In this document: one piece after another, positions 30,463 to 38,575 of the stretch | Layout of the letters: every line of letters begins with the position of its first letter | Numbering within the stretch: the first letter of the stretch is position 1 | IMG/VR virus record: IMGVR_UViG_3300034020_000824 | Coordinates: 82,031 to 146,030 of that record | Strand: one strand, 5' to 3' | Length of the DNA stretch: 64,000 bases | Origin: a virus | Translations under genes and position numbers: made by a program | The notes under the pieces: model-generated | What the model saw: the letters and a program-made list of their open reading frames with translations, nothing else | Told to the model about the DNA's origin: nothing | Databases searched by the model: none

Positions 30463-30503
30463 CTTAACCAAATCTTAGTTGATTTTATCTTTCCTTTACC
30501 TTA
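30463..30503 (+). promoter_or_regulatory. Pho box upstream of pstS
   Basis: 8-mers spaced by 3 nt with an 11-bp period: CTTAACCA (30463), CTTAGTTG (30474), TTATCTTT (30485) and TTACCTTA (30496). This matches the cyanobacterial PhoB-box layout of tandem PyTTAAPyPy(T/A) repeats. A TATAAT box follows at 30502-30507. Confidence 0.75.
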
Positions 30504-30530
30504 TAATTACTCTGTAGTTATTCACTTTTT

Positions 30531-31493
30531 ATGAAACTCAAAAATCTTATTGTTGCTGGTCTGGTTGCTGCTCCTGTTGCCGCTCTTGCTGGACCTCCTT
30601 TGAATGGTGCTGGTGCCACCTTTCCAGCACCCATCTATCAACGCTGGTTCCAAGGTTATGCTTCTGAAACTGGCAATCGTGTGAATTATCAGTCAGTTGG
30701 TTCTGGTTCTGGTGTCCGTCAGTATGTCGCAGGAACTGTCGATTTTGGTGCAACTGATGAACCTATTTCGTCAAAAGAGGCAAGTAAAGTTAAGCGTGGC
30801 GTGGTTCAAATTCCTATGGTGGGTGGAACTATTGCCGTTGCTTATAACAAACCTGGATGCACTCTGAAACTCACTCAGAAGCAAACTGTAGATGTGTTTT
30901 CTGGAACCATCAAGAACTGGAAGGCACTTGGATGTGCTGCTGGACCTATTCTTGTGGTTCATCGTTCTGATGGTTCTGGAACTACTTTTGCATTTACTAA
31001 TTCTCTGGATGCTTTTGGTGGTTGGAAACCTGGAGTTGGTAAGTCAGTAAAATGGCCTGTTGGTATTGGTGGTAAAGGAAATGAAGGTGTTTCTGGTACT
31101 GTTAAGACCACTCCTGGTTCTATTGGTTATGTGAATACCGGATTTGTGAAAGCAAATAAACTTCAGACAGCAGCAGTTCAAAATAAGGCAGGGCAGTTTG
31201 TTCTTCCTACTGCTAAGTCTGGTGCTATTGCTCTAAACTCTATCAAACTGGATGCAAATCTTGCTGGCGAAAATCCTAATCCTTCTGCCTCTGGTGCATA
31301 TCCTATCTCCACTCTGACTTGGATTCTTGCCTATAAGACTGGAAATGGTGCAAAGACTGGTGATATTCAACAGGCACTCAATTATGCTTTGAGTTCTAAG
31401 GCACAAATGCTTGCTGATGATCTGGGTTATGTTCCTCTTGCCGGTAGCATTCTCAACAAATCAAGAATTGCCGTAAAGCGTATCGGTAACTGA
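30531..31493 (+). CDS. pstS: Phosphate-binding protein PstS
   Basis: A 320-residue periplasmic phosphate receptor: signal peptide (about 1-20, AALA), GAGATFPAPIYQRWF, the phosphate-site segment SVGSGSGVRQY, DFGATDEPIS and RSDGSGTTF. It would feed the host Pst transporter during infection. The Pho box puts it under host PhoB control, as known for cyanophage pstS genes. It follows the porin gene after a terminator, so it is separately regulated. Confidence 0.96.
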   Translation: MKLKNLIVAGLVAAPVAALAGPPLNGAGATFPAPIYQRWFQGYASETGNRVNYQSVGSGSGVRQYVAGTVDFGATDEPISSKEASKVKRGVVQIPMVGGTIAVAYNKPGCTLKLTQKQTVDVFSGTIKNWKALGCAAGPILVVHRSDGSGTTFAFTNSLDAFGGWKPGVGKSVKWPVGIGGKGNEGVSGTVKTTPGSIGYVNTGFVKANKLQTAAVQNKAGQFVLPTAKSGAIALNSIKLDANLAGENPNPSASGAYPISTLTWILAYKTGNGAKTGDIQQALNYALSSKAQMLADDLGYVPLAGSILNKSRIAVKRIGN

Positions 31494-31502
31494 TATAGAT
31501 AT

Positions 31503-31527
31503 GGGGGGTTGACGAAACCTCCCTTTT
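31503..31527 (+). terminator. Terminator after pstS carrying the next -35
   Basis: 8-bp stem GGGGGGTT/AACCTCCC (one G-U) with loop GACGA and TTTT. The last stem bases plus loop form TTGACG, the -35 of the next promoter. Confidence 0.8.
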
Positions 31528-31537
31528 GTCGTATAAT
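31509..31537 (+). promoter_or_regulatory. sigma70-type promoter embedded in terminator
   Basis: TTGACG, 17-bp spacer, TATAAT, upstream of the ORF at 31559. Confidence 0.78.
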
Positions 31538-31558
31538 AAGAAACGAGTTAGGAGGTCT

Positions 31559-31801
31559 ATGTCGCTTATTTCTCAACGTGATAGAAAACTTGCTATAGAA
31601 GCATTAGAATACTATAAAACTGCAATTCCATTAATCATTAACTTTGGAGAACTTCCTTCTGATATCGTCATTAAACAAGATGAACAAAAAATGATGGAAG
31701 TAAATGCTCTTATAAATTGGATTAAGTTAGAACACTATAAGAATGAAGATAAATCTATGGTTCTGCTCAGAAATGAATCAGTGGAGGTGGACTCTGTGTG
31801 A
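31559..31801 (+). CDS. Small hypothetical protein
   Basis: An 80-residue helical protein (MSLISQRDRKLAIEALEYYK). I chose the ATG at 31559 because GGAGG stands 4 nt upstream; in-frame TTG 31526 lies inside the promoter. Function unknown. It overlaps the next small ORF by 29 nt. Confidence 0.7.
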   Translation: MSLISQRDRKLAIEALEYYKTAIPLIINFGELPSDIVIKQDEQKMMEVNALINWIKLEHYKNEDKSMVLLRNESVEVDSV

Positions 31802-31907
31802 TAGTTCTCGTCCAATTCGTAAACAAGAATCTGGTCAAAGAGAAAATCTCCGTGATGCTATGAATGATATAGCAACTACGGTAGAATATATGATGAATCA
31901 GTCTTGA
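31773..31907 (+). CDS. 44-aa ORF overlapping previous gene
   Basis: MNQWRWTLCDSSRPIRKQES followed by a helix (LRDAMNDIATTVEYMM). The composition looks coding, and it fills the gap to tRNA-Val. Function unknown. Confidence 0.55.
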   Translation: MNQWRWTLCDSSRPIRKQESGQRENLRDAMNDIATTVEYMMNQS

Positions 31908-31913
31908 CTTTAG

Positions 31914-31986
31914 GGGCGATTAACTCAGCGGTTAGAGTGTCTGATTTACATTCAGAAAGTCCGCAGTTCGAATCTGCGATTGCTCA
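31914..31986 (+). tRNA. tRNA-Val (UAC)
   Basis: Acceptor GGGCGAT/ATTGCTC (two G-U pairs), anticodon stem TCTGA/TCAGA, loop TTTACAT, T-loop TTCGAAT. Confidence 0.9.
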
Positions 31987-31987
31987 T

Positions 31988-31995
31988 TATAAATA
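31988..31995 (+). promoter_or_regulatory. Late promoter TATAAATA
   Basis: Exact box starting 2 nt after tRNA-Val and 20 nt before the Dps-like gene. Confidence 0.72.
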
Positions 31996-32014
31996 CTCAA
32001 AACTACTTTGAGTA

Positions 32015-32458
32015 ATGGAAAAACTATTCAAACTATTGAGTGATACACAGGCATCACTTTTCGTCTTATTTCATAAAACTTGGATATATCACTGGAATGT
32101 TGTTGGACCCAATTTTAAGGAGTATCACGATTTGTTTGGTGGGCAATATGAGGAAATGTTTGAGGAAATCGACCGTATCACCGAGCATATGCGATTCCTG
32201 GGTATGAAACCTGTAAGCACCCTCACACGCATTACAGAGGTCTCTGGAGTGGAGCAGGCGTCAAATAGCACACAGTCTATTGATGCCAAGACTATGGTTG
32301 AGCAATTGATGGGAGACCATAAGAAAATTATTGAGATGCTTACCGAGGTGTCCGATGAAGCAGAGAAACAAAACTCAAAAGGAACTATTAATCTTGTTGA
32401 CGATTTGAATGAATCTCACGGAAAAGCAGTTTGGATGTTAAGATCATTTACTGAATAA
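32015..32458 (+). CDS. Dps-like ferritin
   Basis: A 147-residue four-helix protein of the Dps family. The ferroxidase-site pattern is conserved: H26 (YHWNVVG), H38 (EYHDLFG), D53 and E57 (EEIDRITEH). Dps proteins oxidise and store iron and shield DNA from peroxide; during infection this could protect phage DNA under light stress. It has its own late promoter directly after tRNA-Val. Confidence 0.9.
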   Translation: MEKLFKLLSDTQASLFVLFHKTWIYHWNVVGPNFKEYHDLFGGQYEEMFEEIDRITEHMRFLGMKPVSTLTRITEVSGVEQASNSTQSIDAKTMVEQLMGDHKKIIEMLTEVSDEAEKQNSKGTINLVDDLNESHGKAVWMLRSFTE

Positions 32459-32470
32459 TTAATTATAGCG

Positions 32471-32731
32471 ATGGAAAACTTAAAAGTTAGATGTAAGCCT
32501 TGCGGAAGCGAGATTGAAGGGAAGTCTGGTAAAACAATTACTTGTGGATGTCCTAATATGGCAACCATTCGTAATAATGAAAATATTGCGGCACTTGACT
32601 TATCAAAGGTCGTTATGGTAAACTATATGAGTATCAAAGAAAAGTCTACTGTTCTTACGAATGAAGACCTTGCCTTTCAAGAAGCAAGGCGTCAGCGTAA
32701 AGTAAGACGACTTGATTTTGAAGTCCGTTAA
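32471..32731 (+). CDS. Small zinc-ribbon protein
   Basis: An 86-residue protein with CKPCGSE and CGCPN, a likely zinc-binding pair in the first 30 residues, then VVMVNYMSIKEKSTVLTNEDL and a basic C-terminus. I recognise a family common in cyanophages with no assigned role. Confidence 0.75.
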   Translation: MENLKVRCKPCGSEIEGKSGKTITCGCPNMATIRNNENIAALDLSKVVMVNYMSIKEKSTVLTNEDLAFQEARRQRKVRRLDFEVR

Positions 32732-32742
32732 GGACTTATTTT

Positions 32743-32825
32743 GGAAAGAGTCCGGTTGGTCGAGGACACCGCCTTGAAAGCGGCTGGGTGTAAAAACTTC
32801 GCAGGTTCGATTCCTGTTCTTTCCG
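32743..32825 (+). tRNA. tRNA-Ser (UGA)
   Basis: Acceptor GGAAAGA/TCTTTCC, loop CTTGAAA, class II variable arm, T-loop TTCGATT. Confidence 0.9.
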
Positions 32826-32827
32826 TA

Positions 32828-32856
32828 TTGACATGATGGGGTAGTCATGGTATTAT
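32828..32856 (+). promoter_or_regulatory. sigma70-type promoter before tRNA-Pro
   Basis: TTGACA, 17-bp spacer, TATTAT; the spacer region contains the inverted repeat CATGA/TCATG. Confidence 0.72.
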
Positions 32857-32869
32857 ACATAAAGAAATA

Positions 32870-32943
32870 CGGGCATTAGCGCAGTTTGGTAGCGCGTTCC
32901 GCTTGGGCCGGAAAGGTCAGAGGTTCAAATCCTCTATGCCCGA
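32870..32943 (+). tRNA. tRNA-Pro (UGG), canonical
   Basis: Acceptor CGGGCAT/ATGCCCG, anticodon stem TTCCG/CGGAA, loop CTTGGGC (G37). It is the second Pro isoacceptor in the window. Confidence 0.93.
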
Positions 32944-32967
32944 TTGCCAGTTCCGAGACTGGTACAC

Positions 32968-32996
32968 TTGACATAAAACTCAAATCACTCTATAAT
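32968..32996 (+). promoter_or_regulatory. Perfect consensus sigma70 promoter
   Basis: TTGACA, 17-bp spacer, TATAAT, 24 nt before the ATG at 33020. A CCAGT/ACTGG hairpin (32947-32962) lies just upstream. Confidence 0.87.
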
Positions 32997-33019
32997 AACA
33001 AGGTAAACAAATCAAAGCG

Positions 33020-33235
33020 ATGTCTCTGACTATCAAATTCAAGAAAGAACTTAGTACTCTTCGTGCCGCCGCGAATGGTGATTTTTATCTTGATGTAAAG
33101 AGTCCAAAACTTTACAAAAAAATTCGTCGATATTATCAAAATGAAGGTGTAATGTTCTCTGAGGATGCTTTGGATAACTATGACATTCTAATTGATTATC
33201 TTATTCAGGACCTTGAAACTGTTGAAGTAAAATGA
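33020..33235 (+). CDS. Small hypothetical protein
   Basis: A 71-residue charged protein (MSLTIKFKKELSTLRAAANG; ILIDYLIQDLETVEVK). It is driven by the consensus promoter at 32968 and coupled (ATGA) to the next ORF. Function unknown. Confidence 0.7.
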   Translation: MSLTIKFKKELSTLRAAANGDFYLDVKSPKLYKKIRRYYQNEGVMFSEDALDNYDILIDYLIQDLETVEVK

Positions 33236-33489
33236 TTCAATCTAAAGTTCTCTTGGAACGAGAAGAATATCGGTTTGTAGAAAAGGGTATTATTGAACTT
33301 AACAACAAACCCGATTATCGCCTTCAGAAAAAAGATTATTATACCAAACGATGGAATGATATCTATCTGTTTGATAATCAGATGCAGTGCTTGACTGCTA
33401 TGGAAGACTTTAATTATGCTAAATGGTTGGACCCTGATAGAGTACCTTGTTATATAAGAGACGATGATGAAGACACGGAGAGTCTCTAA
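33232..33489 (+). CDS. Small acidic hypothetical protein
   Basis: An 85-residue protein (VLLEREEYRFVEKGIIEL; acidic end RDDDEDTESL). Its last codons and stop lie in the first copy of a 26-bp direct repeat. Function unknown. Confidence 0.7.
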   Translation: MIQSKVLLEREEYRFVEKGIIELNNKPDYRLQKKDYYTKRWNDIYLFDNQMQCLTAMEDFNYAKWLDPDRVPCYIRDDDEDTESL

Positions 33490-33546
33490 AAGTACTGGTC
33501 GGTGATGAACCCCCTTTAGTCACGGAGAGACTCTAAAAGTACTGGT
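33474..33546 (+). repeat. Two-copy 26-bp direct repeat
   Basis: Copies at 33474-33499 and 33521-33546 are identical except for one base (position 10), with a 47-bp period. Each holds AGAG/CTCT symmetry and AGTACT. The first copy contains the stop codon of the upstream gene. Confidence 0.85.
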
Positions 33547-33688
33547 GGAGTCAAATATGACCCCTTAATGCCCTTGTCGTATGGGCGATATAAATGACGA
33601 CTGGTGCGGATGGAGGTTACTCCCGTCTGGTTTCCAATTTCCAGTCAAAGAATTGGTGGCGAGCAACCTGGAGAAGCGCAACTCCCCC
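33547..33688 (+). other. Non-coding stretch before glycan operon
   Basis: No convincing ORF; several GC-rich inverted segments suggest structured RNA or leader sequence. I assign no gene here. Confidence 0.4.
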
Positions 33689-33717
33689 TTGATTAAAGGG
33701 TTATTACATGCTATACA
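33689..33717 (+). promoter_or_regulatory. Possible sigma70 promoter before glycan operon
   Basis: TTGATT, 17-bp spacer, TATACA. The predicted start site falls inside the terminator hairpin at 33719. Confidence 0.45.
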
Positions 33718-33718
33718 A

Positions 33719-33745
33719 GGAGAGTTGCATAAACTCTCCTTTTTT
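33719..33745 (+). terminator. Terminator whose loop holds the next -35
   Basis: Perfect 8-bp stem GGAGAGTT/AACTCTCC with loop GCATA and six T. TTGCAT (33725-33730), the -35 of the next promoter, overlaps the loop. Confidence 0.88.
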
Positions 33746-33753
33746 GCTATAAT
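33725..33753 (+). promoter_or_regulatory. sigma70-type promoter of the glycan operon
   Basis: TTGCAT, 17-bp spacer, TATAAT, 20 nt before the gmd ATG. The spacer is the terminator 3' arm and U-tract. Confidence 0.68.
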
Positions 33754-33773
33754 AATAAAAAAGTAGTTCTTAT

Positions 33774-34775
33774 ATGAAAGTTGCTTTAATTTCGGGAATT
33801 TCAGGTCAAGACGGATCATATCTTGCCGAACTTCTCCTAGAGAAAGGATATGAAGTTCATGGTATTATTCGTCGTGCTTCTCAAATCAATACTCAAAGAA
33901 TTGATCATATTTACAATCAAATCAAATTGCACTATGGTGATTTGACTGACTCCACAAATCTTGTAAGAGTTATTCAGCAAGTTCAACCAGATGAAATATA
34001 TAATCTGGGTGCTCAGAGTCATGTAAAAGTGTCTTTTGAGATACCTGAGTATACTGGTATGGTTGATGGTCTCGGCACTCTTCGTATTCTTGAGGCAGTT
34101 CGTCTTCTTGGTATGGAGAATAAAACCCGAATTTATCAGGCATCTACTTCTGAGATGTTCGGTAAAGTTCAAGAGATACCTCAGAAAGAAACCACACCAT
34201 TTTATCCTCGTTCACCTTATGGAGTTGCAAAATTATATGGATACTGGATCGTCAAAAACTACAGAGAATCTTACGGATTACATGCATCTTCTGGAATTCT
34301 TTTCAATCACGAATCCCCTAGAAGAGGAGAAACTTTTGTTACAAGAAAAATCACTAGAGGATTATCACGCATTTCAACTGGGGAACAAGATATATTATAT
34401 CTCGGGAATCTAAACTCAAAGAGGGACTGGGGACACGCTAAGGACTTCGTAGAGGCGATGTGGTTAATGCTTAAGCAAGATGAGGCAGATGATTATGTAA
34501 TTGCCACAGGAGAGCAGTACTCGGTGCGTGAGTTCGTTGAGGCAGCAGCACCTTACTTTGGTATGAAGATTGAATGGATGGGTGAAGGTCTTGATGAGGT
34601 GGGATATGATTGGAATACTAAGAAAGCAGTCATTAAAGTCAATCCTAAATATTTTAGACCTGCTGAAGTAGAGACTTTATTGGGGGATGCCTCTAAGGCA
34701 AAGAAAAAATTAGGTTGGGAACCTAAGATTTCTTTTAATCAATTAGTTGAGGATATGTGCATTTATGGACAGTGA
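33774..34775 (+). CDS. gmd: GDP-mannose 4,6-dehydratase
   Basis: A 333-residue short-chain dehydrogenase fold: [15 protein letters not shown] (NAD(P) loop, 8-22), [16 protein letters not shown] and the catalytic [12 protein letters not shown]. It converts GDP-mannose to GDP-4-keto-6-deoxymannose, the first step to GDP-L-fucose. It is the first gene of the surface-glycan operon and overlaps fcl by 11 nt. Its base composition is less AT-rich than that of the genes after it. Confidence 0.96.
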   Translation: MKVALISGISGQDGSYLAELLLEKGYEVHGIIRRASQINTQRIDHIYNQIKLHYGDLTDSTNLVRVIQQVQPDEIYNLGAQSHVKVSFEIPEYTGMVDGLGTLRILEAVRLLGMENKTRIYQASTSEMFGKVQEIPQKETTPFYPRSPYGVAKLYGYWIVKNYRESYGLHASSGILFNHESPRRGETFVTRKITRGLSRISTGEQDILYLGNLNSKRDWGHAKDFVEAMWLMLKQDEADDYVIATGEQYSVREFVEAAAPYFGMKIEWMGEGLDEVGYDWNTKKAVIKVNPKYFRPAEVETLLGDASKAKKKLGWEPKISFNQLVEDMCIYGQ

Positions 34776-35697
34776 TTCTAAAATTTTAGTTGCAGGTGCC
34801 AACGGAATGGTTGGATCTGCAATTGTCAGAAATCTTGCAAGTAAAGGATATACTAACATCATCAAAGGAACTCGTGACGATGTAGATTTTACAAATCAAG
34901 ATGAAACTGAAAGATATTTTTGCTCAGAAGAACCTGAATATGTTTTTCTTGCCGCTGCAAAAGTTGGTGGTATTATGGCAAATTACAATTATCCTGGAGA
35001 ATTCATATATGATAACTTAATGATACAAAATAATATCATTAATTCATCTTATAATTTTGGTGTTAAGAAACTTTTATTTCTTGGTTCATCTTGCATTTAT
35101 CCAAAACTTGCTAAACAACCGATTACTGAAGATCAACTATTATCAAGCCCTCTAGAACCTACAAATGATGCTTATGCAATAGCAAAAATTGCTGGCGTTA
35201 AAATGTGTCAAGCATATTATAAGCAATATGGGTTTAAGGCAATTTCTTTAATGCCTACAAATCTTTATGGTCCTTATGATAACTTTGATTGGGAGACTGG
35301 GCACGTTCTTCCTGCGATGATTGCTAAGTTTCATAATTCCCTTAACCATAGCGAACATTGGGAAGTGAAACTATGGGGAGATGGTTCTGCTATGAGAGAA
35401 TTTCTTCATGTTGACGATTTGGCTGAAGCATGTTATATTTCTATGAAAAATTATAATAATCCAGAACATATTAATGTTGGGACTGGTGAGGATGTGACAA
35501 TTAAACAACTGGCAGAAACAATTTCTGATGTTGTTGGTTATGACCGTCATATCAATTGGGATGCAACAAAACCAAATGGAACACCAAGAAAACTTTTGAA
35601 TGTGGATAAAATTAAAGCACTTGGTTGGAATCCCAAAATTGGTCTTCGTGAAGGTATTCAATCAACTTATAAGTGGTATTTGGAAAATATTATTTAA
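34765..35697 (+). CDS. fcl: GDP-L-fucose synthase
   Basis: A 310-residue epimerase/reductase: [35 protein letters not shown], and the catalytic [13 protein letters not shown]. It turns the Gmd product into GDP-L-fucose. I chose ATG 34765 over 34747, since the latter adds gmd-encoded residues. The two genes give the cell a fucose donor used by the GT11 enzyme encoded at 48754. Confidence 0.95.
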   Translation: MDSDSKILVAGANGMVGSAIVRNLASKGYTNIIKGTRDDVDFTNQDETERYFCSEEPEYVFLAAAKVGGIMANYNYPGEFIYDNLMIQNNIINSSYNFGVKKLLFLGSSCIYPKLAKQPITEDQLLSSPLEPTNDAYAIAKIAGVKMCQAYYKQYGFKAISLMPTNLYGPYDNFDWETGHVLPAMIAKFHNSLNHSEHWEVKLWGDGSAMREFLHVDDLAEACYISMKNYNNPEHINVGTGEDVTIKQLAETISDVVGYDRHINWDATKPNGTPRKLLNVDKIKALGWNPKIGLREGIQSTYKWYLENII

Positions 35698-35740
35698 ATT
35701 ATTTCTAATGAAAGTAGCATAAAATTTATCAATATCCTCA

Positions 35741-36568
35741 ATGTTAGATTTTTCTGTAGGATTATCTGGATGTAAACTTGAATTAATTGATAGCAGAGTA
35801 CTTAGAAAATATTCTTCATCAATCAATTATAACTCAAGACTTTCTTTACAAGTTAATAAACAAGTTTTATTTTCTCATCGAATTTTAAAGAATATAGATA
35901 CCCCCAAAGTTCATAATATTCAGGACGGGTATTTTGATATGGAATACATTCCTGGAAAATCTTTTGTGAAATTTTTTTCTACATCTTCTATTAAGGACAT
36001 AGAATTTGTCATTGATACTTTATTTGAATATTTTGATTCTCTTATTTCAAACTATCGATTGATTAATGTTCAACCAAATATTGATGAAAAAATTAAATTT
36101 TTAAAAAATAAAACTTGTTATAAGAATTATTTGGAATACATTGAACTTTTAATTGGTAAGCAAGATGTTTATGTTCCTAAAACTTTTTGTCATGGAGATT
36201 TAACTTTTAATAATATTATTTTTCATAAAAATAGATTATTTTTTATTGATTTTCTTGACTGTTATGTTGATAGTTTTATTTCTGATCTTGTCAAATTGAA
36301 ACAAGATCTTTACCATCTCTGGGGTATCAAAACTCAAAACATACAGTCAAATAGATTGGAGCAAATTTATAAACATATCTGGAATCAACTTTATTATAGA
36401 TACTCTAAATTTATTGATACTGATGAATTTGATATTTTAGAAGCAATGAATAGTTTGAGAATTGAACCTTACTTGACTTTTTCTGATCAAAGAAGTATAC
36501 TTGATACAATGGTAAAATCGTCAAAGTTATATGCGGACTTTAATAATTCCTATGGCGGGAAGGTCTAG
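35741..36568 (+). CDS. Aminoglycoside/choline-kinase-like phosphotransferase
   Basis: A 275-residue APH-fold kinase. The Brenner motif is FCHGDLTFNNIIF (about 150-162), followed by FFIDFLDC. It is 38 nt overlapped with a nucleotidyltransferase/HAD fusion, so together they may activate a small molecule (choline, a sugar or a polyol) for attachment to the glycan, as LicA and LicC do for phosphocholine. The substrate is unknown. Strongly AT-rich. Confidence 0.75.
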   Translation: MLDFSVGLSGCKLELIDSRVLRKYSSSINYNSRLSLQVNKQVLFSHRILKNIDTPKVHNIQDGYFDMEYIPGKSFVKFFSTSSIKDIEFVIDTLFEYFDSLISNYRLINVQPNIDEKIKFLKNKTCYKNYLEYIELLIGKQDVYVPKTFCHGDLTFNNIIFHKNRLFFIDFLDCYVDSFISDLVKLKQDLYHLWGIKTQNIQSNRLEQIYKHIWNQLYYRYSKFIDTDEFDILEAMNSLRIEPYLTFSDQRSILDTMVKSSKLYADFNNSYGGKV

Positions 36569-37589
36569 TCGTTTCCCAAATATGAGACCAAAATGGATGC
36601 TAACACATCCAATGACTAATAGATTTATGGTTACGGAATCTATATTAGGATTAAATTTAGATTTTTTTGAAAGTATATATTTTATTTGCCTTCAAGAACA
36701 TGAAGACAAATATAATTTTATAAAAGGTTTTACTGAAGAACTTGAAGAACTTCAATTAAATAAAAAATCAAATATTATTCTACTATCCAATCAAACTAAA
36801 TCTCAGTCAGAGACTGTTTATAATTTTTTAAATAAAAATTCATTAGATGGATTCATTTTTATTAAAGATTCTGATGGATATTATGAATGTGAATTGGTAG
36901 AAGAAAAAAACCAAATTGCATATTTTGACTTAAATGATATGGATAATATTAATGCTAGAACTAAAAGTTATATTGAACTTGATATTAATGAAATAGTAAC
37001 TAATATTGTAGAAAAACAAGTTATTAGTTCTACTTTTTCCAGTGGTGGATATGCTTTCTCTGATGCAAAAGAATTTTGTGTTACCTATGAGAAACTAAAA
37101 GACATGGAAGGTGAGTGCTATATTAGCCATATTATATTTGAGATGATGTTATCTGGTTCTACTTTTTATGGTCTTAAAACTTTTAATTTTAAAGATTGGG
37201 GAACGCTTGAATCTTGGAACAAGTATAAATCTCAATATAAGTGTTTATTTGTTGATATCGATGGAACTTTGGTAACAAACTCTTCTATACATTTTCCACC
37301 TTATATTGGTAATGCCGATCCTCTTCAAGACAATATTAATTATTTAAATTCTTTATATGCATCAGGTAAAGTAAAAATAATTTTGACAACAAGTAGACCA
37401 AAACATATGAAAGATATAACGGTCTCTGAATTAGAAGAAAAAAATATTTTATATGATGAACTAGTTATGGGATTACCTCATTGTAAGAGAGTGATCATTA
37501 ATGATTTTGCAAAAAGTAATCCATATCCTTCTTGCGAGGCAATTAATATACCAAGAAATAGTGATAATTTAAAGGAGTTCTTAAAATGA
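36531..37589 (+). CDS. Nucleotidyltransferase fused to HAD phosphatase
   Basis: A 352-residue bifunctional protein. The N-terminal domain (about 1-225) begins with the nucleotide-binding signature LIIPMAGRSSRFPNMRPKWM of sugar-phosphate or choline-phosphate nucleotidyltransferases. The C-terminal domain (about 236-352) is a HAD phosphatase: LFVDIDGTLV, TTSRP, INDFAKSNP. With the adjacent kinase it forms a kinase, phosphatase and nucleotidyl-activation set. The exact sugar or polyol is not inferable. Confidence 0.82.
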   Translation: MRTLIIPMAGRSSRFPNMRPKWMLTHPMTNRFMVTESILGLNLDFFESIYFICLQEHEDKYNFIKGFTEELEELQLNKKSNIILLSNQTKSQSETVYNFLNKNSLDGFIFIKDSDGYYECELVEEKNQIAYFDLNDMDNINARTKSYIELDINEIVTNIVEKQVISSTFSSGGYAFSDAKEFCVTYEKLKDMEGECYISHIIFEMMLSGSTFYGLKTFNFKDWGTLESWNKYKSQYKCLFVDIDGTLVTNSSIHFPPYIGNADPLQDNINYLNSLYASGKVKIILTTSRPKHMKDITVSELEEKNILYDELVMGLPHCKRVIINDFAKSNPYPSCEAINIPRNSDNLKEFLK

Positions 37590-38575
37590 AAATACTTTTA
37601 ACAGGAGCGGCAGGTGGAATAGGATCTACTTTAGGATATTACTTATATAAAAAAGGACACATACTTACATTTATTGATAATTTAAGAAATGGATATTTGG
37701 AAAATTTAACCATTAACGGTGAAACTTTTGGAAAATTTTATAATCTTAGTATTTGTAATTCTAATCTAAATGAATTAATCAAAGATGATTATGATTGTAT
37801 TATTCATCTTGCCGCTATTACCGCACTTCCTGATTGTGAAACTAATGCAGTTGAAACTATTAATGTAAATGTTTCTGGCACAATGAATATTCTTGAATGT
37901 GCTAGGAAATGGAATGTTCCCCATGTAATTTTTGCAAGTACAAGTGCAGTTTACGAGAATAATAAAGAAAAAGTTTTTACTGAAGATTTAAAAGTAAATC
38001 CAAGACTTTGGTATTCTTTATCTAAAAAAATGTCTGAGGAAGTTTGCGAATCATACCGATTAAATTATGGTATGCCAGTTACTACACTCAGATTTTTTAA
38101 TGTATTTGGTCCAAGACAAGATATTCATAGAAAACACCCACCTTTGATTAACTATATTGTTAGGGAAATTATGAATAATAATTCTCCAATACTACATTCT
38201 AATGGTGAACAGAGTAGAGATTATATTCATGTTGATGATGTTGTCAAATTGATTGATTTATGTTTAGAGAAAAAACCAGATGATACCTTTAATGTTTGTA
38301 CGGGGACACTTGTTTCTGTAAATCAAATCGCAAGTTATATCTGTGAAGTGTTTAACACAAATATTAAACCAATTTATAGAGAAGCATCAAAACTTTGGGA
38401 TAATTATCCAGAACTATTCGATGGGTTTTATTCACTCGATAAGCAAATTGTTGCAAAAGAAACCAATAAATATTCTAAGGGAACTTATCAAAAAGCAAAA
38501 CAAATTTTGGGATGGGAACCTAATACAAATATTGAATTTTTAATTAAAAAAGTGGTAAAAGAAATTTCCTTATGA
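37586..38575 (+). CDS. NAD-dependent sugar epimerase/dehydratase
   Basis: A 329-residue extended SDR: LLTGAAGGIGSTLGYYL, IIHLAAITALPDCE, ASTSAVYENN and catalytic WYSLSKK (Y-x-x-x-K). It probably epimerises a UDP- or GDP-sugar. ATGA overlaps join it to the genes on both sides. Confidence 0.88.
   Translation: MKILLTGAAGGIGSTLGYYLYKKGHILTFIDNLRNGYLENLTINGETFGKFYNLSICNSNLNELIKDDYDCIIHLAAITALPDCETNAVETINVNVSGTMNILECARKWNVPHVIFASTSAVYENNKEKVFTEDLKVNPRLWYSLSKKMSEEVCESYRLNYGMPVTTLRFFNVFGPRQDIHRKHPPLINYIVREIMNNNSPILHSNGEQSRDYIHVDDVVKLIDLCLEKKPDDTFNVCTGTLVSVNQIASYICEVFNTNIKPIYREASKLWDNYPELFDGFYSLDKQIVAKETNKYSKGTYQKAKQILGWEPNTNIEFLIKKVVKEISL

Noticed and set aside
31904-31909. TTGACT before tRNA-Val as a promoter
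   Set aside because: No -10 box at 16-18 bp; the position at 17 bp lies within the tRNA.
33581-33766. 61-codon ORF before gmd
   Set aside because: It contains the terminator and promoter of the glycan operon and has no coding character.
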